From Bacteroidota bacterium (GTDB lineage Bacteria > Bacteroidota > Bacteroidia > AKYH767-A > OLB10): a stretch of 64,000 bases of DNA. Position numbers and translations under genes: made by a program. Positions 9,701 to 18,400 of this stretch are shown here, in pieces. The notes beneath the pieces were generated by a model. The model was not told where the DNA came from and searched no databases. It was given only the letters and a program-made list of their open reading frames with translations. The stretch lies in NCBI GenBank assembly GCA_018268195.1, contig JAFDWZ010000015.1:1-64000 (forward strand). The letters run 5' to 3'. Position 1 is the stretch's first letter, and the number at the start of each line of letters is the position of its first letter.

Positions 9701-9796
9701 GGACGTATCATCGGTACTTACTCATCACTTTGTATTTCTACTCCAATAGTAATTGATTTCGGAGGAAAAGCAAATGCAAGTGTTGCCAAGAAATAA
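6779..9796 (+). CDS. secDF: Fused protein-export membrane protein SecDF
   Basis: Proton-driven RND-type accessory of the Sec translocon that pulls preproteins across the inner membrane. The ~1005-residue product is the natural SecD-SecF fusion common in Bacteroidota. It has an N-terminal helix (FFAILVTIICLFQLSF), the SecD signature GLDLKGGMNV, and LRTRIDKFGVAQPNIQ with a large periplasmic P1 region. SecD helices follow with LTIGLSVDANILIFERVREEL, then the SecF half with LNYGVDFEGGRTY and MGYTMTESVVVFDRIREYL. A Ser/Thr/Asp-rich linker lies around residues 270-330 of P1. The start is the ATG at 6779 (QSKGAIKFF); upstream reading would start in the promoter. A strong terminator follows. Intact. 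Confidence 0.96.
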   Translation: MQSKGAIKFFAILVTIICLFQLSFTFVTLRVEKKAHAATNGDPEAYKAYIDSISPLTAYNLGVKKYSYQECKEREINLGLDLKGGMNVTMEISITDLIRNLSNNPNDPMLVKALDDAHQAKRTSQKGLVQLFGEAFERNNPNAKLAALYSTMDLQNRVNFNSTNQEVLKVIQGEADAAISRTYNILRTRIDKFGVAQPNIQQLGGGRILIELPGVKEPDRVRKLLQGTAQLEFWETYDNAEIFPKLEEVNKKLVALDTPLNGEGRSTDSTAVTDTLQTTTVADADTGANKKPALLSKLNSDTSAKDTSAQAQFAKFSKENPLFALLTPAIFTNQQNQSEYRKGPVVGYAAIKDTGRLNSIFQRPEIKNILPRDLRLLWTAKPPTKESKFLELIAIRVKSRDGKAPLDGAAITDATQEFGQFNSAPEISMSMNPEGAKTWKRLTSENIGKSIAIVLDNYVYSYPNVQGEIAGGRSSITGNFEISEAQDLANILKAGKLPAPAHIVEEAIVGPSLGDEAIQNSWISFAGAFVVILLFMGFYYMRAGWVANLALFANIFFIMGVLASLGAVLTLPGIAGIVLTIGLSVDANILIFERVREELRAGKGIRLAISDGFKHAMPSILDSNFTLLILGIVLYIFGSGPVQGFATTLVIGVLTSLFSAVLLSRLVFEGLLDKNKPISFGNNFSNNVYKNIHFNFVDNRKKYYIFSSIIIIAGIVAFSMKGLNYGVDFEGGRTYTIQMDKSLSTEDIRLALHPLLVEAPEVKSVGTSDRFKITTAYLIHDTASNVENIIVDKLYTGLKPLYQTAPDFETFKTKDVISSQKVGPTIADDIKKSAVWAVLISCALMFGYIFIRFKKWQYGLGAVIALFHDVLIVLSFFAIFNGILPIALEIDQHFIAAILTVMGYTMTESVVVFDRIREYLGHHHTAPDEEVINEALNATLSRTINTTLTVFFVLIVIFIFGGEVIRGFIFALLIGRIIGTYSSLCISTPIVIDFGGKANASVAKK

Positions 9797-9820
9797 TTAA
9801 ATAACATTTGTTTCGAAAAA

Positions 9821-9849
9821 GGGTTGCTGATATCAGCAACCCTTTTTTT
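9821..9849 (+). terminator. Rho-independent terminator of secDF
   Basis: GGGTTGCTGATATCAGCAACCC (two self-complementary halves around GATATC, 9821-9842) forms an 11-bp stem followed by seven T residues. It lies 25 nt after the secDF stop and separates it from the convergent permease gene. Confidence 0.9.
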
Positions 9850-9886
9850 ATTAGACCTAATTTAAACCCTCTCTGACTGCGCCTTA

Positions 9887-11107
9887 CTAAGCTTGATAAC
9901 GCTTGCGTACCAAATGCCCTGATACCACAAAGGAAGCTATAGCACCAATGAAAAATACCACTGCAAAAACATTGATGAAATCCATCAGTTGCATGTCAAC
10001 GGGATAAGCCTCCACCACAAACGATTCAGCATTTCCGAGTTTAACAAATCCGAAAGTCTGCTGAAGATAACATATCAATGCGCCACTCAACAAGCCTCCT
10101 ACAATACCGGTGAAGGCAATCATCAGCCCCTGATAAAAAAACACATTTCTGATAAGCAGAAAAGGCGCACCCAGATATTTTAAAGTGAGAATATCTTCTT
10201 TCTTTTCAATTACAAGCATGGTGAGCGTGCCGAGAATATTGAAGATGCCTATAACCATAATGAAAGACAGAATAAGAAATACAGCCCATTTTTCGGAGTG
10301 AAGAATTTTGTACATGAACTCATGTTGCTCCAGGCGGCTTTTTACCACAAATTTTTCTCCGCTTATTTTTTTTAATGCCGCAATTACCGATGCTTCATCA
10401 GCATTTTTATTTATCATGACTTCAACAGCTGAAGAACGATTGGTTTCTCCTGCAAGTTCGCGGATAAAATCAACAGGAACCAGCACATATTTCGAATCAA
10501 AATCCTGCTGAATGGAAAAAACACCTCCCGGAATTATGTCATTTTCTCTGAAAGCCGATTCGGGGTTGGTGAGCGAAGTAGCCTTTTTATCAGGCATATA
10601 AATTGACAATTGCGACCAGTCGCCTTCTATATGAATGCCTAGCGAATAAGCAATACCACTGCCAATGATAGCATTTTTGCGGCTGCCTTCTTCAACCTTA
10701 TCGGTTCCAGAAACTACAGACTGAGCAATACCCGTACGATTGATAAGTGTGTTGTCCACGCCTTTGATGGTGGCAATAAATTGTTTGTCGTTATATTTCA
10801 CCAAACCATTTTCTTCGAGTGTATAAGCAGCATAAGTCACTCCCGGTACCGAACGAATAGCGCTCATGTCGAGTGTGGCATTATCAAACGTTTTACCCTT
10901 TGCGGTAACAATTTTTATATCGGGGTCGAAGGTGTCATAGAGGGAAATGACTAAATTTCCAAAGCCATTGAACACACTCAGCACAATAATCAGCGCCATG
11001 GTGCCGGTAAATACGCCCATTACCGAAACAAGGCTTATGAGATTAATGATGTTGTGCGACTTTTTACCTAAAAGGTAACGCTTAGCTATTTTAAACGACA
11101 GATTCAT
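9887..11107 (-). CDS. ABC transporter permease, LolC/LolE (FtsX) family
   Basis: Inner-membrane permease of a LolCDE-type system that releases lipoproteins for transport to the outer membrane. The 406-residue product has the classic plan: one N-terminal transmembrane helix (VMGVFTGTMALIIVLSVFNG), a large periplasmic domain of about 220 residues, and three C-terminal helices (AVFLILSFIMVIGIFNILG; FYQGLMIAFTGIVGGLLSGA; FINVFAVVFFIGAIASFVVS). The N-terminal LSFKIAKRYLLGKKSHNIIN is typical of LolC/E. The ATPase partner is not adjacent. A TACCTTTA box lies about 10 nt upstream of the start, at 11125-11118 on the minus strand. Convergent with secDF. MacB-like efflux is a less likely alternative. 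Confidence 0.88.
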   Translation of the reverse strand: MNLSFKIAKRYLLGKKSHNIINLISLVSVMGVFTGTMALIIVLSVFNGFGNLVISLYDTFDPDIKIVTAKGKTFDNATLDMSAIRSVPGVTYAAYTLEENGLVKYNDKQFIATIKGVDNTLINRTGIAQSVVSGTDKVEEGSRKNAIIGSGIAYSLGIHIEGDWSQLSIYMPDKKATSLTNPESAFRENDIIPGGVFSIQQDFDSKYVLVPVDFIRELAGETNRSSAVEVMINKNADEASVIAALKKISGEKFVVKSRLEQHEFMYKILHSEKWAVFLILSFIMVIGIFNILGTLTMLVIEKKEDILTLKYLGAPFLLIRNVFFYQGLMIAFTGIVGGLLSGALICYLQQTFGFVKLGNAESFVVEAYPVDMQLMDFINVFAVVFFIGAIASFVVSGHLVRKRYQA

Positions 11108-11245
11108 ACTGACGGGCTAAAGGTACAACTTGCATTTTTAACACCACAATGACAATGTAACCCTTTATCCTCATGCTATTTATACTTTTGAATATTCTAA
11201 ATAAGCGGCCTTTCGCTTATCTTCGCAGCCGTTAAAAAAAGTAAG

Positions 11246-12373
11246 ATGAGAAAAATACACATGGTTGACTTAATCAGCCAATACCAGAAAATAAAACCTG
11301 AAATAGACAAAGCCGTACTTGACACCATTGCAAGTTCAGCATATATCAACGGACCCGAAGTAAAATCTTTTCAGCAGGAACTGGAAACTTACCTGAACTG
11401 CAAACATGTGATACCCTGTGCCAACGGAACCGATGCCTTGCAAATTGCAATGATGGCATTGAACCTGCAACCGGGTGACGAAGTGATTACTGCAAGTTTC
11501 ACTTATGTGGCCACTGCCGAAGTAATTGCTCTGCTCAAACTAAAGCCTGTTTTGGTAGAAGTTATTCCCGGAACATTTACCATTGACCCTGCCGCTATTG
11601 AAAAAGCTATTACGCCAAAAACCAAAGCCATTGTTCCCGTGCATCTGTTTGGACAATGTGCCGATATGGAACGAATCATGCAGATTGCCGATAAGCACAA
11701 ACTCTACGTGATTGAAGACACTGCACAGGCTATTGGTGCTGACTATATTTTTGCTGACGGACACAAACAAAAAGCAGGAACTATCGGAACTATTGGATGC
11801 ACTTCGTTTTTCCCAAGTAAGAATCTGGGATGTATGGGTGATGGAGGAGCTATATTTACCAATGATGATACCCTTGCAAAAAAACTGCGTATGGTAGCCA
11901 ACCACGGACAGTCTGTTCAGTATGTGCATGACGAAATAGGTTGTAACTCACGATTAGACAGTTTGCAGGCGGCAATACTGCGCATCAAACTGCGCCACCT
12001 TGATGAGTATGCTGCAGCACGACAAAAAGCTGCTGCTTATTACGACAAAGCTTTTAGCGGTAATGCAAAAATTAAAACTCCTGAGCGTGATGCGAAATCT
12101 ACGCATGTGTTTCATCAGTACACTCTTTTGCTCAATGGTGTGAAACGAGATGAACTTCGTCAGTATCTGGCAACCAAAGATATTCCTGCCATGATTTATT
12201 ACCCCATACCGTTGCACATGCAAAACGCTTATAAGGACGACCGATATAAAGAAGGTGCATTCCCTATAACGGAAGAACTTTGTGCAGGAGTAATTTCACT
12301 GCCTATGCACACCGAGCTGGATGAGGAGCAATTAGAATACATCACACGCTCTGTACTTGACTTTTGTAAATAA
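11246..12373 (+). CDS. DegT/DnrJ/EryC1 sugar aminotransferase
   Basis: PLP-dependent aminotransferase acting on a nucleotide-linked keto-sugar, for surface polysaccharide or glycan synthesis. The 375-residue length is normal. Substrate/PLP landmarks: CANGTDALQIAMMAL (phosphate loop), VIEDTAQAIGA (the Asp that contacts the PLP ring), and SFFPSKNLGCMGDGGA, whose lysine is the expected Schiff-base residue. LPMHTEL and the C-terminal hydrophobic helix are also typical. A TACTTTTG box lies at 11183-11190. The gene is first in an operon with ugd (30-nt gap) and a UDP-sugar decarboxylase, so the amino sugar and UDP-glucuronate or xylose precursors are probably made for the same glycan. The exact sugar cannot be read from sequence. 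Confidence 0.88.
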   Translation: MRKIHMVDLISQYQKIKPEIDKAVLDTIASSAYINGPEVKSFQQELETYLNCKHVIPCANGTDALQIAMMALNLQPGDEVITASFTYVATAEVIALLKLKPVLVEVIPGTFTIDPAAIEKAITPKTKAIVPVHLFGQCADMERIMQIADKHKLYVIEDTAQAIGADYIFADGHKQKAGTIGTIGCTSFFPSKNLGCMGDGGAIFTNDDTLAKKLRMVANHGQSVQYVHDEIGCNSRLDSLQAAILRIKLRHLDEYAAARQKAAAYYDKAFSGNAKIKTPERDAKSTHVFHQYTLLLNGVKRDELRQYLATKDIPAMIYYPIPLHMQNAYKDDRYKEGAFPITEELCAGVISLPMHTELDEEQLEYITRSVLDFCK

Positions 12374-12403
12374 TAATTTTTATCTAATAAGATTTATTGA
12401 ATA

Positions 12404-13714
12404 ATGAATATTGCTGTAGTAGGAACCGGATATGTAGGATTGGTAACAGGAACGTGTTTTGCCGAAATGGGCAATCATGTCATCTGTGTTGACATTGATA
12501 AAGCGAAAGTGGAACGCATGAGAAACGGAGAAATTCCGATTTACGAACCACACCTTGACGTATTGTTTGAACGTAACATCAAACAAAGCCGTTTGTCGTT
12601 TACGACAGACCTCAGCGAAGCAGTAAAAAAATCTTCTATTATTTTTCTTGCACTGCCCACACCTCCTGGCGAAGATGGCTCTGCCGATTTATCATACGTA
12701 TTGGGAGTAGCCGATCAGTTAGGCGGAATTCTTTCCGACTATAAAATTGTCATCAACAAGAGTACGGTACCTGTGGGAACAGCAGAGAAAGTGCATGACG
12801 CCATTGCAAAAAAATATAAAGGAGAATTTGATGTAATATCTAACCCTGAGTTTCTGCGTGAAGGATTTGCAGTAGATGATTTTATGAAACCCGACAGAGT
12901 GGTTATAGGTACACGCTCGGAAAGAGCTAAAAAAGTTATGCAGGATTTATATGCACCTTTTTTACGTCAGGGCAACCCCATATATTTTATGGATGAGCGC
13001 AGTGCTGAACTTACCAAGTATGCAGCCAACTCATTCCTCGCCACCAAAATTACTTTTATGAATGAGATTGCCAATCTCTGCGAGAAAGTTGGTGCCAACG
13101 TTGATGCCGTGCGTATAGGTATTGGTTCTGATGACCGCATCGGTAAAAGATTTTTATTTGCCGGCATCGGTTATGGCGGAAGCTGTTTCCCTAAAGATGT
13201 TCAGGCATTGGAGCACACCTCCAAACAATATGATTATGATTTCCGTATTCTGCAATCGGTAATGCAGGTAAACAATGCACAAAAATTGGTGCTAGCAGAA
13301 AAACTGAAAAACTATTTCAAAGGCGACCTGAAAGGAAAACATTTTGCACTCTGGGGACTTGCCTTTAAACCGGATACCGATGACATTCGCGAAGCTCCGT
13401 CATTATACATCATTGATGAATTGCTGAAAGCAGGAGCTACCGTAAAAGCATTTGACCCCGAAGCGATGAGCAATGTAAAAAAACTGCTGGGCGATAAAAT
13501 TGAATTTGCAACAGATGAGTATGATGCTATAAACAATGCCGATGCTTTGCTGATTGCTACAGAATGGAGCCTTTTCCGTACGCCCGACTTTGCGAGAATA
13601 GACAAACTGCTGAAGAATAAAATTATTTTTGACGGTCGCAATTTGTATGACCCTGTTAAGATGAAGGAGATGGGATATTATTACAGTAGCATTGGCCGTG
13701 AAATAATCAGTTAA
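12404..13714 (+). CDS. ugd: UDP-glucose 6-dehydrogenase
   Basis: Oxidises UDP-glucose to UDP-glucuronate with two NAD+ in the cytoplasm. The 436-residue protein begins with a Rossmann motif (GTGYVGLVTGTCFAEMG). It contains the substrate/active-site segments NPEFLREGFAVDDF and FAGIGYGGSCFPKDVQAL, where the Cys is the catalytic thiol, and LWGLAFKPDTDDIREAPS. All expected catalytic residues are visible. It sits between the DegT aminotransferase and the UDP-glucuronate decarboxylase-like gene, 9 nt before the latter, and its product is that enzyme's expected substrate. Intact. Confidence 0.95.
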   Translation: MNIAVVGTGYVGLVTGTCFAEMGNHVICVDIDKAKVERMRNGEIPIYEPHLDVLFERNIKQSRLSFTTDLSEAVKKSSIIFLALPTPPGEDGSADLSYVLGVADQLGGILSDYKIVINKSTVPVGTAEKVHDAIAKKYKGEFDVISNPEFLREGFAVDDFMKPDRVVIGTRSERAKKVMQDLYAPFLRQGNPIYFMDERSAELTKYAANSFLATKITFMNEIANLCEKVGANVDAVRIGIGSDDRIGKRFLFAGIGYGGSCFPKDVQALEHTSKQYDYDFRILQSVMQVNNAQKLVLAEKLKNYFKGDLKGKHFALWGLAFKPDTDDIREAPSLYIIDELLKAGATVKAFDPEAMSNVKKLLGDKIEFATDEYDAINNADALLIATEWSLFRTPDFARIDKLLKNKIIFDGRNLYDPVKMKEMGYYYSSIGREIIS

Positions 13715-13723
13715 AAAAATTTT

Positions 13724-14692
13724 ATGAAAAGAATTCTTATCACCGGTGCTGCCGGTTTTTTGGGGTCGCATTTATGTGACCGCTTTATTAAAGAAGGTTT
13801 TGAAGTAGTAGGGATGGACAACCTTATTACCGGAGATCTTAAAAACATAGAACATCTTTTCAAACTAAAAGAGTTTGTATTCTATCATCACGATGTGTCG
13901 AAGTTTGTACATGTACCCGGAACGATAGATTACATTTTACATTTTGCATCACCCGCATCGCCTATTGACTATCTGAAAATTCCTATTCAGACATTGAAAG
14001 TGGGTTCGCTGGGAACACATAACCTGCTTGGTTTTGCACTGGCAAAAAAAGCACGCATACTTGTTGCAAGCACTTCTGAAGTTTATGGCGATCCGCAGGT
14101 ACATCCGCAAAACGAAGACTACTGGGGCAATGTGAATCCAATAGGACCTCGCGGAGTGTATGACGAAGCTAAAAGATTTCAGGAAGCTATAACAATGGCT
14201 TATCATACCTATCATAAATTAGAAACACGCATTGTAAGAATTTTCAATACCTACGGGCCACGTATGAGGCTGAATGACGGAAGGGCATTGCCTGCATTTA
14301 TTGGTCAGGCACTGCGCGGAGAAGATATCACCGTTTTTGGTGACGGCAGTCAGACACGCTCGTTTTGTTATGTGGATGATTTGGTAGAAGGCATTTACCG
14401 TTTGCTGATGAGCGATTACGTTTATCCGGTGAACATTGGTAACCCTGTTGAAATTACGATTAAACAATTTGCAGAAGAAATTATTCAGCTGACAGGTACC
14501 AAACAAAAAATAATTTACAAACCATTACCACAGGACGACCCTAAACAAAGGCGCCCTGACATTACACGAGCCAAGAAATTGCTCGGCTGGGAACCCAAAA
14601 TAGAGCGGGAAGAAGGATTGAAAAGAACTTATGAGTACTTTAAGTCGCTAACACCTGCAGAACTTACCAAATCGGCACACCGTTTCAGTTAA
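13724..14692 (+). CDS. UDP-glucuronate decarboxylase-like (UDP-xylose synthase) SDR
   Basis: Extended short-chain dehydrogenase converting UDP-glucuronate to UDP-xylose via a 4-keto intermediate. The 322-residue protein starts with the NAD-binding [14 protein letters not shown], has [15 protein letters not shown] (catalytic Ser/Thr region) and [10 protein letters not shown], where the YxxxK dyad is Tyr-Asp-Glu-Ala-Lys. [10 protein letters not shown] and [12 protein letters not shown] are hallmarks of the UXS subgroup. It lies directly behind ugd, which makes its substrate. The gene ends in an 11-base sequence repeated in inverse just downstream (see 14678-14728). A dTDP-glucose dehydratase-like role is a less likely alternative because of the operon context. 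Confidence 0.9.
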   Translation: MKRILITGAAGFLGSHLCDRFIKEGFEVVGMDNLITGDLKNIEHLFKLKEFVFYHHDVSKFVHVPGTIDYILHFASPASPIDYLKIPIQTLKVGSLGTHNLLGFALAKKARILVASTSEVYGDPQVHPQNEDYWGNVNPIGPRGVYDEAKRFQEAITMAYHTYHKLETRIVRIFNTYGPRMRLNDGRALPAFIGQALRGEDITVFGDGSQTRSFCYVDDLVEGIYRLLMSDYVYPVNIGNPVEITIKQFAEEIIQLTGTKQKIIYKPLPQDDPKQRRPDITRAKKLLGWEPKIEREEGLKRTYEYFKSLTPAELTKSAHRFS

Positions 14693-14728
14693 TTAATTGT
14701 TTTTAAAAACTTTTATTCTGAAACGGTG
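14678..14728. repeat. Inverted repeat at the end of the sugar operon
   Basis: CACCGTTTCAG (14678-14688, inside the last codons of the decarboxylase gene) is exactly complementary to CTGAAACGGTG (14718-14728). The loop is about 29 nt and there is no T-run after the right arm. It may be a loose transcription terminator. It also marks the edge of the A+T-rich insertion that follows. Confidence 0.5.
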
Positions 14729-15440
14729 CTGACGGAAGTGGAGTAACATCTGCTTCTTGCAAAAGTGTTCAACAAAAAGATTTTAGTCAACGGAATTTTT
14801 CTTCGTAAACGAGTACATTTTTTTCTATCGTTATTGGAATAATTGGCTGCACACCAAGCCGCATATTCATCAAGAAAAAGTTTTCAATATTTCTATAGCT
14901 CAATCAGGAGCTTGTATTTCCAAACAAGTTTGAGACGGAAAACAAACATGATATTTGCCCATAGTAAGTTCGAAAAAGAGAACACCCTAAACACAAACAG
15001 CGACCAATGCTTCGCGCCAGTGCGGATTAAATTAAATATAACTCATTTTTTTATATCACTAAAAAGCATGCCGAGTGTTTGTATGATAAAAATCAGCAAC
15101 CAGCTAGTCTTGCATATCCTAAGGCTGCATTTGAGGTTGTACTTTATAATCAGATAATAAAATCCGATAATGGCGAGGATAAATAAGAATAAGAAAATTA
15201 ATTTCAAGAAAAACAAACATTCGTTTTTATGAAATCACAGAATTATTATTTTTGACAAATGATGGCCAATATTATACACGTTAATTTCGGATATATGGAT
15301 TTATAATACTAAAAGGAACCATTAGTGAACTTAAAAACAAATAGAATAAAAAGCCAATACAAAGTTACACCAAACTTGCTTATACCCAATAAGCATTAGA
15401 AATATTACATGTTTTTTAAACCTAAAATTAATTGCTTTCA
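14729..15440. other. A+T-rich intergenic region upstream of the GHKL/helicase pair
   Basis: About 700 nt with no convincing gene. A stop-free stretch on the + strand (15052-15186) encodes a plausible-looking C-terminal peptide ending IIKSDNGEDK, possibly a gene relic. A TTGACA at about 15253 and later TAnn boxes are possible promoter parts, but none is clear. The region begins where the composition changes from the sugar operon. Confidence 0.4.
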
Positions 15441-18400
15441 ATGAAAATAAAAAGTGCAAAATCATTTCGGTTTTGGTTTAAAACCGAACATAAAAAGAAG
15501 AAACCGAACGATACATCTTATAATGAAAACTTCATAGGGACATATTACGATGAAGACGGAGGAGGTAGAATAAACGGGTTTTACGAACTCTTTCATGGAG
15601 ATAAACCAAACATTCCAAATGATTTAATGGACGGGCTGAAAAATGCCCAAGACAGCCAAGCAATATACGAATTCGTTCAAAACGCTGCCGATTGTAACAG
15701 CGATTATTTTGCGGTTTTCTATGATGAAAATTATTTTTTAGCTATAAATAATGGAAGTCCATTTAACACTAATGATTTGCGTTCCATTTTAAATGCAAAT
15801 CAATCAACAAAAACAAATAATGAAGGACAAGCAATCGATTGCAGTAAAATAGGAAGGTTTGGTATCGGCTTTAAACTTGTGCATCGTTTAGTAGGAGAAA
15901 ACGATGGTAAAAATGAATTAGTAAACGATTACAAAGGTCCTATACTATTTAGTTGGAATCAACCAGAGCAATTTAAAAATTTTATCCAACTCAACAACCT
16001 AAATGATATTGAATACATTGACGATATAAACTCAAATGAACCTACATTTTTTAAAATCCTTATTACTAATTTCCCTACCCAACCACTTGAGCAAATTAGA
16101 GATATTAATTACAATCAAAAATGCCTATTTTCTGAAGATGAATTTCTTGAGTTTAAAACTTTTTTAACAAAACCAGAACATCATATTGATTTAACTCAAT
16201 TAAATCAAGGTTCATTATTTTTTCTAAAATTAGGCAAAGGAAAAAGTAACCTTTTAAATGAAAACTTATCATCATTGGACAATGGTGTTGCTTGCAGTTT
16301 AAATTTTCTAAATAAGCTAAATAAAGTAGAATTAGGGAAAGAAAATACAATAGGAAAACTCCCTTTAAATTTAATTTCATTTGATATAAAACCCAATGAA
16401 ATAAAAAGTCCAGAAGATGAATTTTGCCCTGCAAAAATCACATTTGGATATTTCTCTGACTACAAAAAGGGTTTAGAACATCTAAAAGGCAGTCCAAATT
16501 TTTACAAATTCTTTCCATTAAGCAAAGAAAATCACGGGTTAAATTTTGTCATACACTCAACTGCGTTTCGTATAAAAACTGATAGAACTCAATTTGAAGA
16601 AGATTCCGACAGCACCAATACTTCATTATTTAGTCTTTTTTGGGATAAGTTTAAACAGCAATTAGACGAATTAAGAGATAATGATATTCAAAAGTTTAAA
16701 TGCTTATATTCTAACTTATTGGTTTCTAAACCACTTGTAGATGAAAACAATAGAAAAAAATGGTTCTATAAATCACTGTATGAACCAATGATTAATTATT
16801 TAAAATCAAATATTCCAACCAAAAACGGCTATTCCGACAATCCTCAAAACGTAAAAATCAAAAATACCAAACAGCAATTAAACTTTTCTGATTTTGGCTT
16901 AAATAATATTAAGTGGTTTGAATGGGATAATGAAGCCGACAATTTATTGATTGATGAATCAAAAAATAAATTAGGAATTGAAAGTTGGGACATTAGAGAT
17001 ATTGTAGAGAACGCAAACCTTGAAAGCATAAACAATTGGATTGAGGAGAATTTCGAAAGTGAAACTTATAAAACATTTCTGAAAGAATTAGAAGATAGTT
17101 CTTTACGAATAAAAACAAAAGAACGTATTTGTCAAATCAAACTTTTTAAATTTTCAAATGGCGAATTTTGTTCGTTCAATGAAATTATTTCGCTAAAAGA
17201 TATATTTGGAAAAACATCTTTCAAGTTTACTAATTGTTTTTTCAACAACAATAAAACAAAAGGAATAAAAAACGAACTAATCAAATTAGGATTTGTAGTT
17301 TCTGAATTGCTTGTTGAAGATTATCCTTATATATTCTCATCTGTCATTCTCCCTGATGACAAAACACATTATGACTTGATTGCGAAATGGTGTGTCGAAA
17401 ATGCAAATAAACTAATAGCCGAAGAAAAGAAAAACTTATTTCTCAACTTCTTAAATGAAATTACAAAGTTTGACAATGTAGCCGAAGGCACTTTGAAAGA
17501 TTTGTGTTTATTTTGCGATGGCAAGTCAGAAATAAAACCATTAAACAAGCTTGTTGATTTCAACTTCAACACACCAAGTTGGCTTAACACATACAAAATA
17601 AAAAAAGATGAGTTTTTTCCCGAACTCAAACCCTTTTTAATTTCTGAAACAAAAACTTTGTTTAAGGATATTTATTTGCCGAGACAAGACATAATTCTTT
17701 CCGAATTAACCGAAACAAACGAAATAAAATCGCTTATCAAACTTTATCAAGAAAATCAAAAACAATTCTTCAAAGAGTTTATCATAAAGAAAACTGAAAG
17801 TGGATTTTTAATAACAAAGAAAACAAACACTACGTATCAAGTTCAATCCCCCGACCCAGAAACAAGGAAATTTATTGACAAGAATTGTGCAAATAATTTA
17901 TTCGTTCTTCCAAATGAATTTTTGAGCTACAAGGAAGAAGATGGGATTATTAAAACATTTGACTTATATAGTTTAATTTTAGATTTTGTTGATGTAAATG
18001 AACACAAGGAAACCCTCGTAAAGATTATTCATTATAATGACCCAAAACGTAAATTTTTACAAAAACTAACAGAGTTTAAATTTAATTCAGAAACAACCTA
18101 TACAAAAGATGATTATGAGTTCAAAATTTTGGATTGGGCTTGTAGCGACAATATCTTAAATGAAAAAGATTATCTGGAATTCAGAAAAAAGGTTGTTATT
18201 GAAGCTAAAAATCAAAAACTAACTCTTTCGGAAATTCCACCTTTTACCGACAAGATAAAAATTGACGATTACGAAATTAGTCTTGCCAAAATCCTCCCTG
18301 ACAATTATGAAAACAGCGATATTTTAAGCAGTTTGATAAATCAGTTTATAGGTCTTGGTTTAAAAAAAGAGCGAATTGAAAATTTATTTGGCATAAGTGA

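Noticed and set aside
14843-15157. Open frame of about 104 codons on the + strand
   Set aside because: Unusual composition, no recognisable domain, no ribosome-binding or promoter context; kept only as gene-free sequence.
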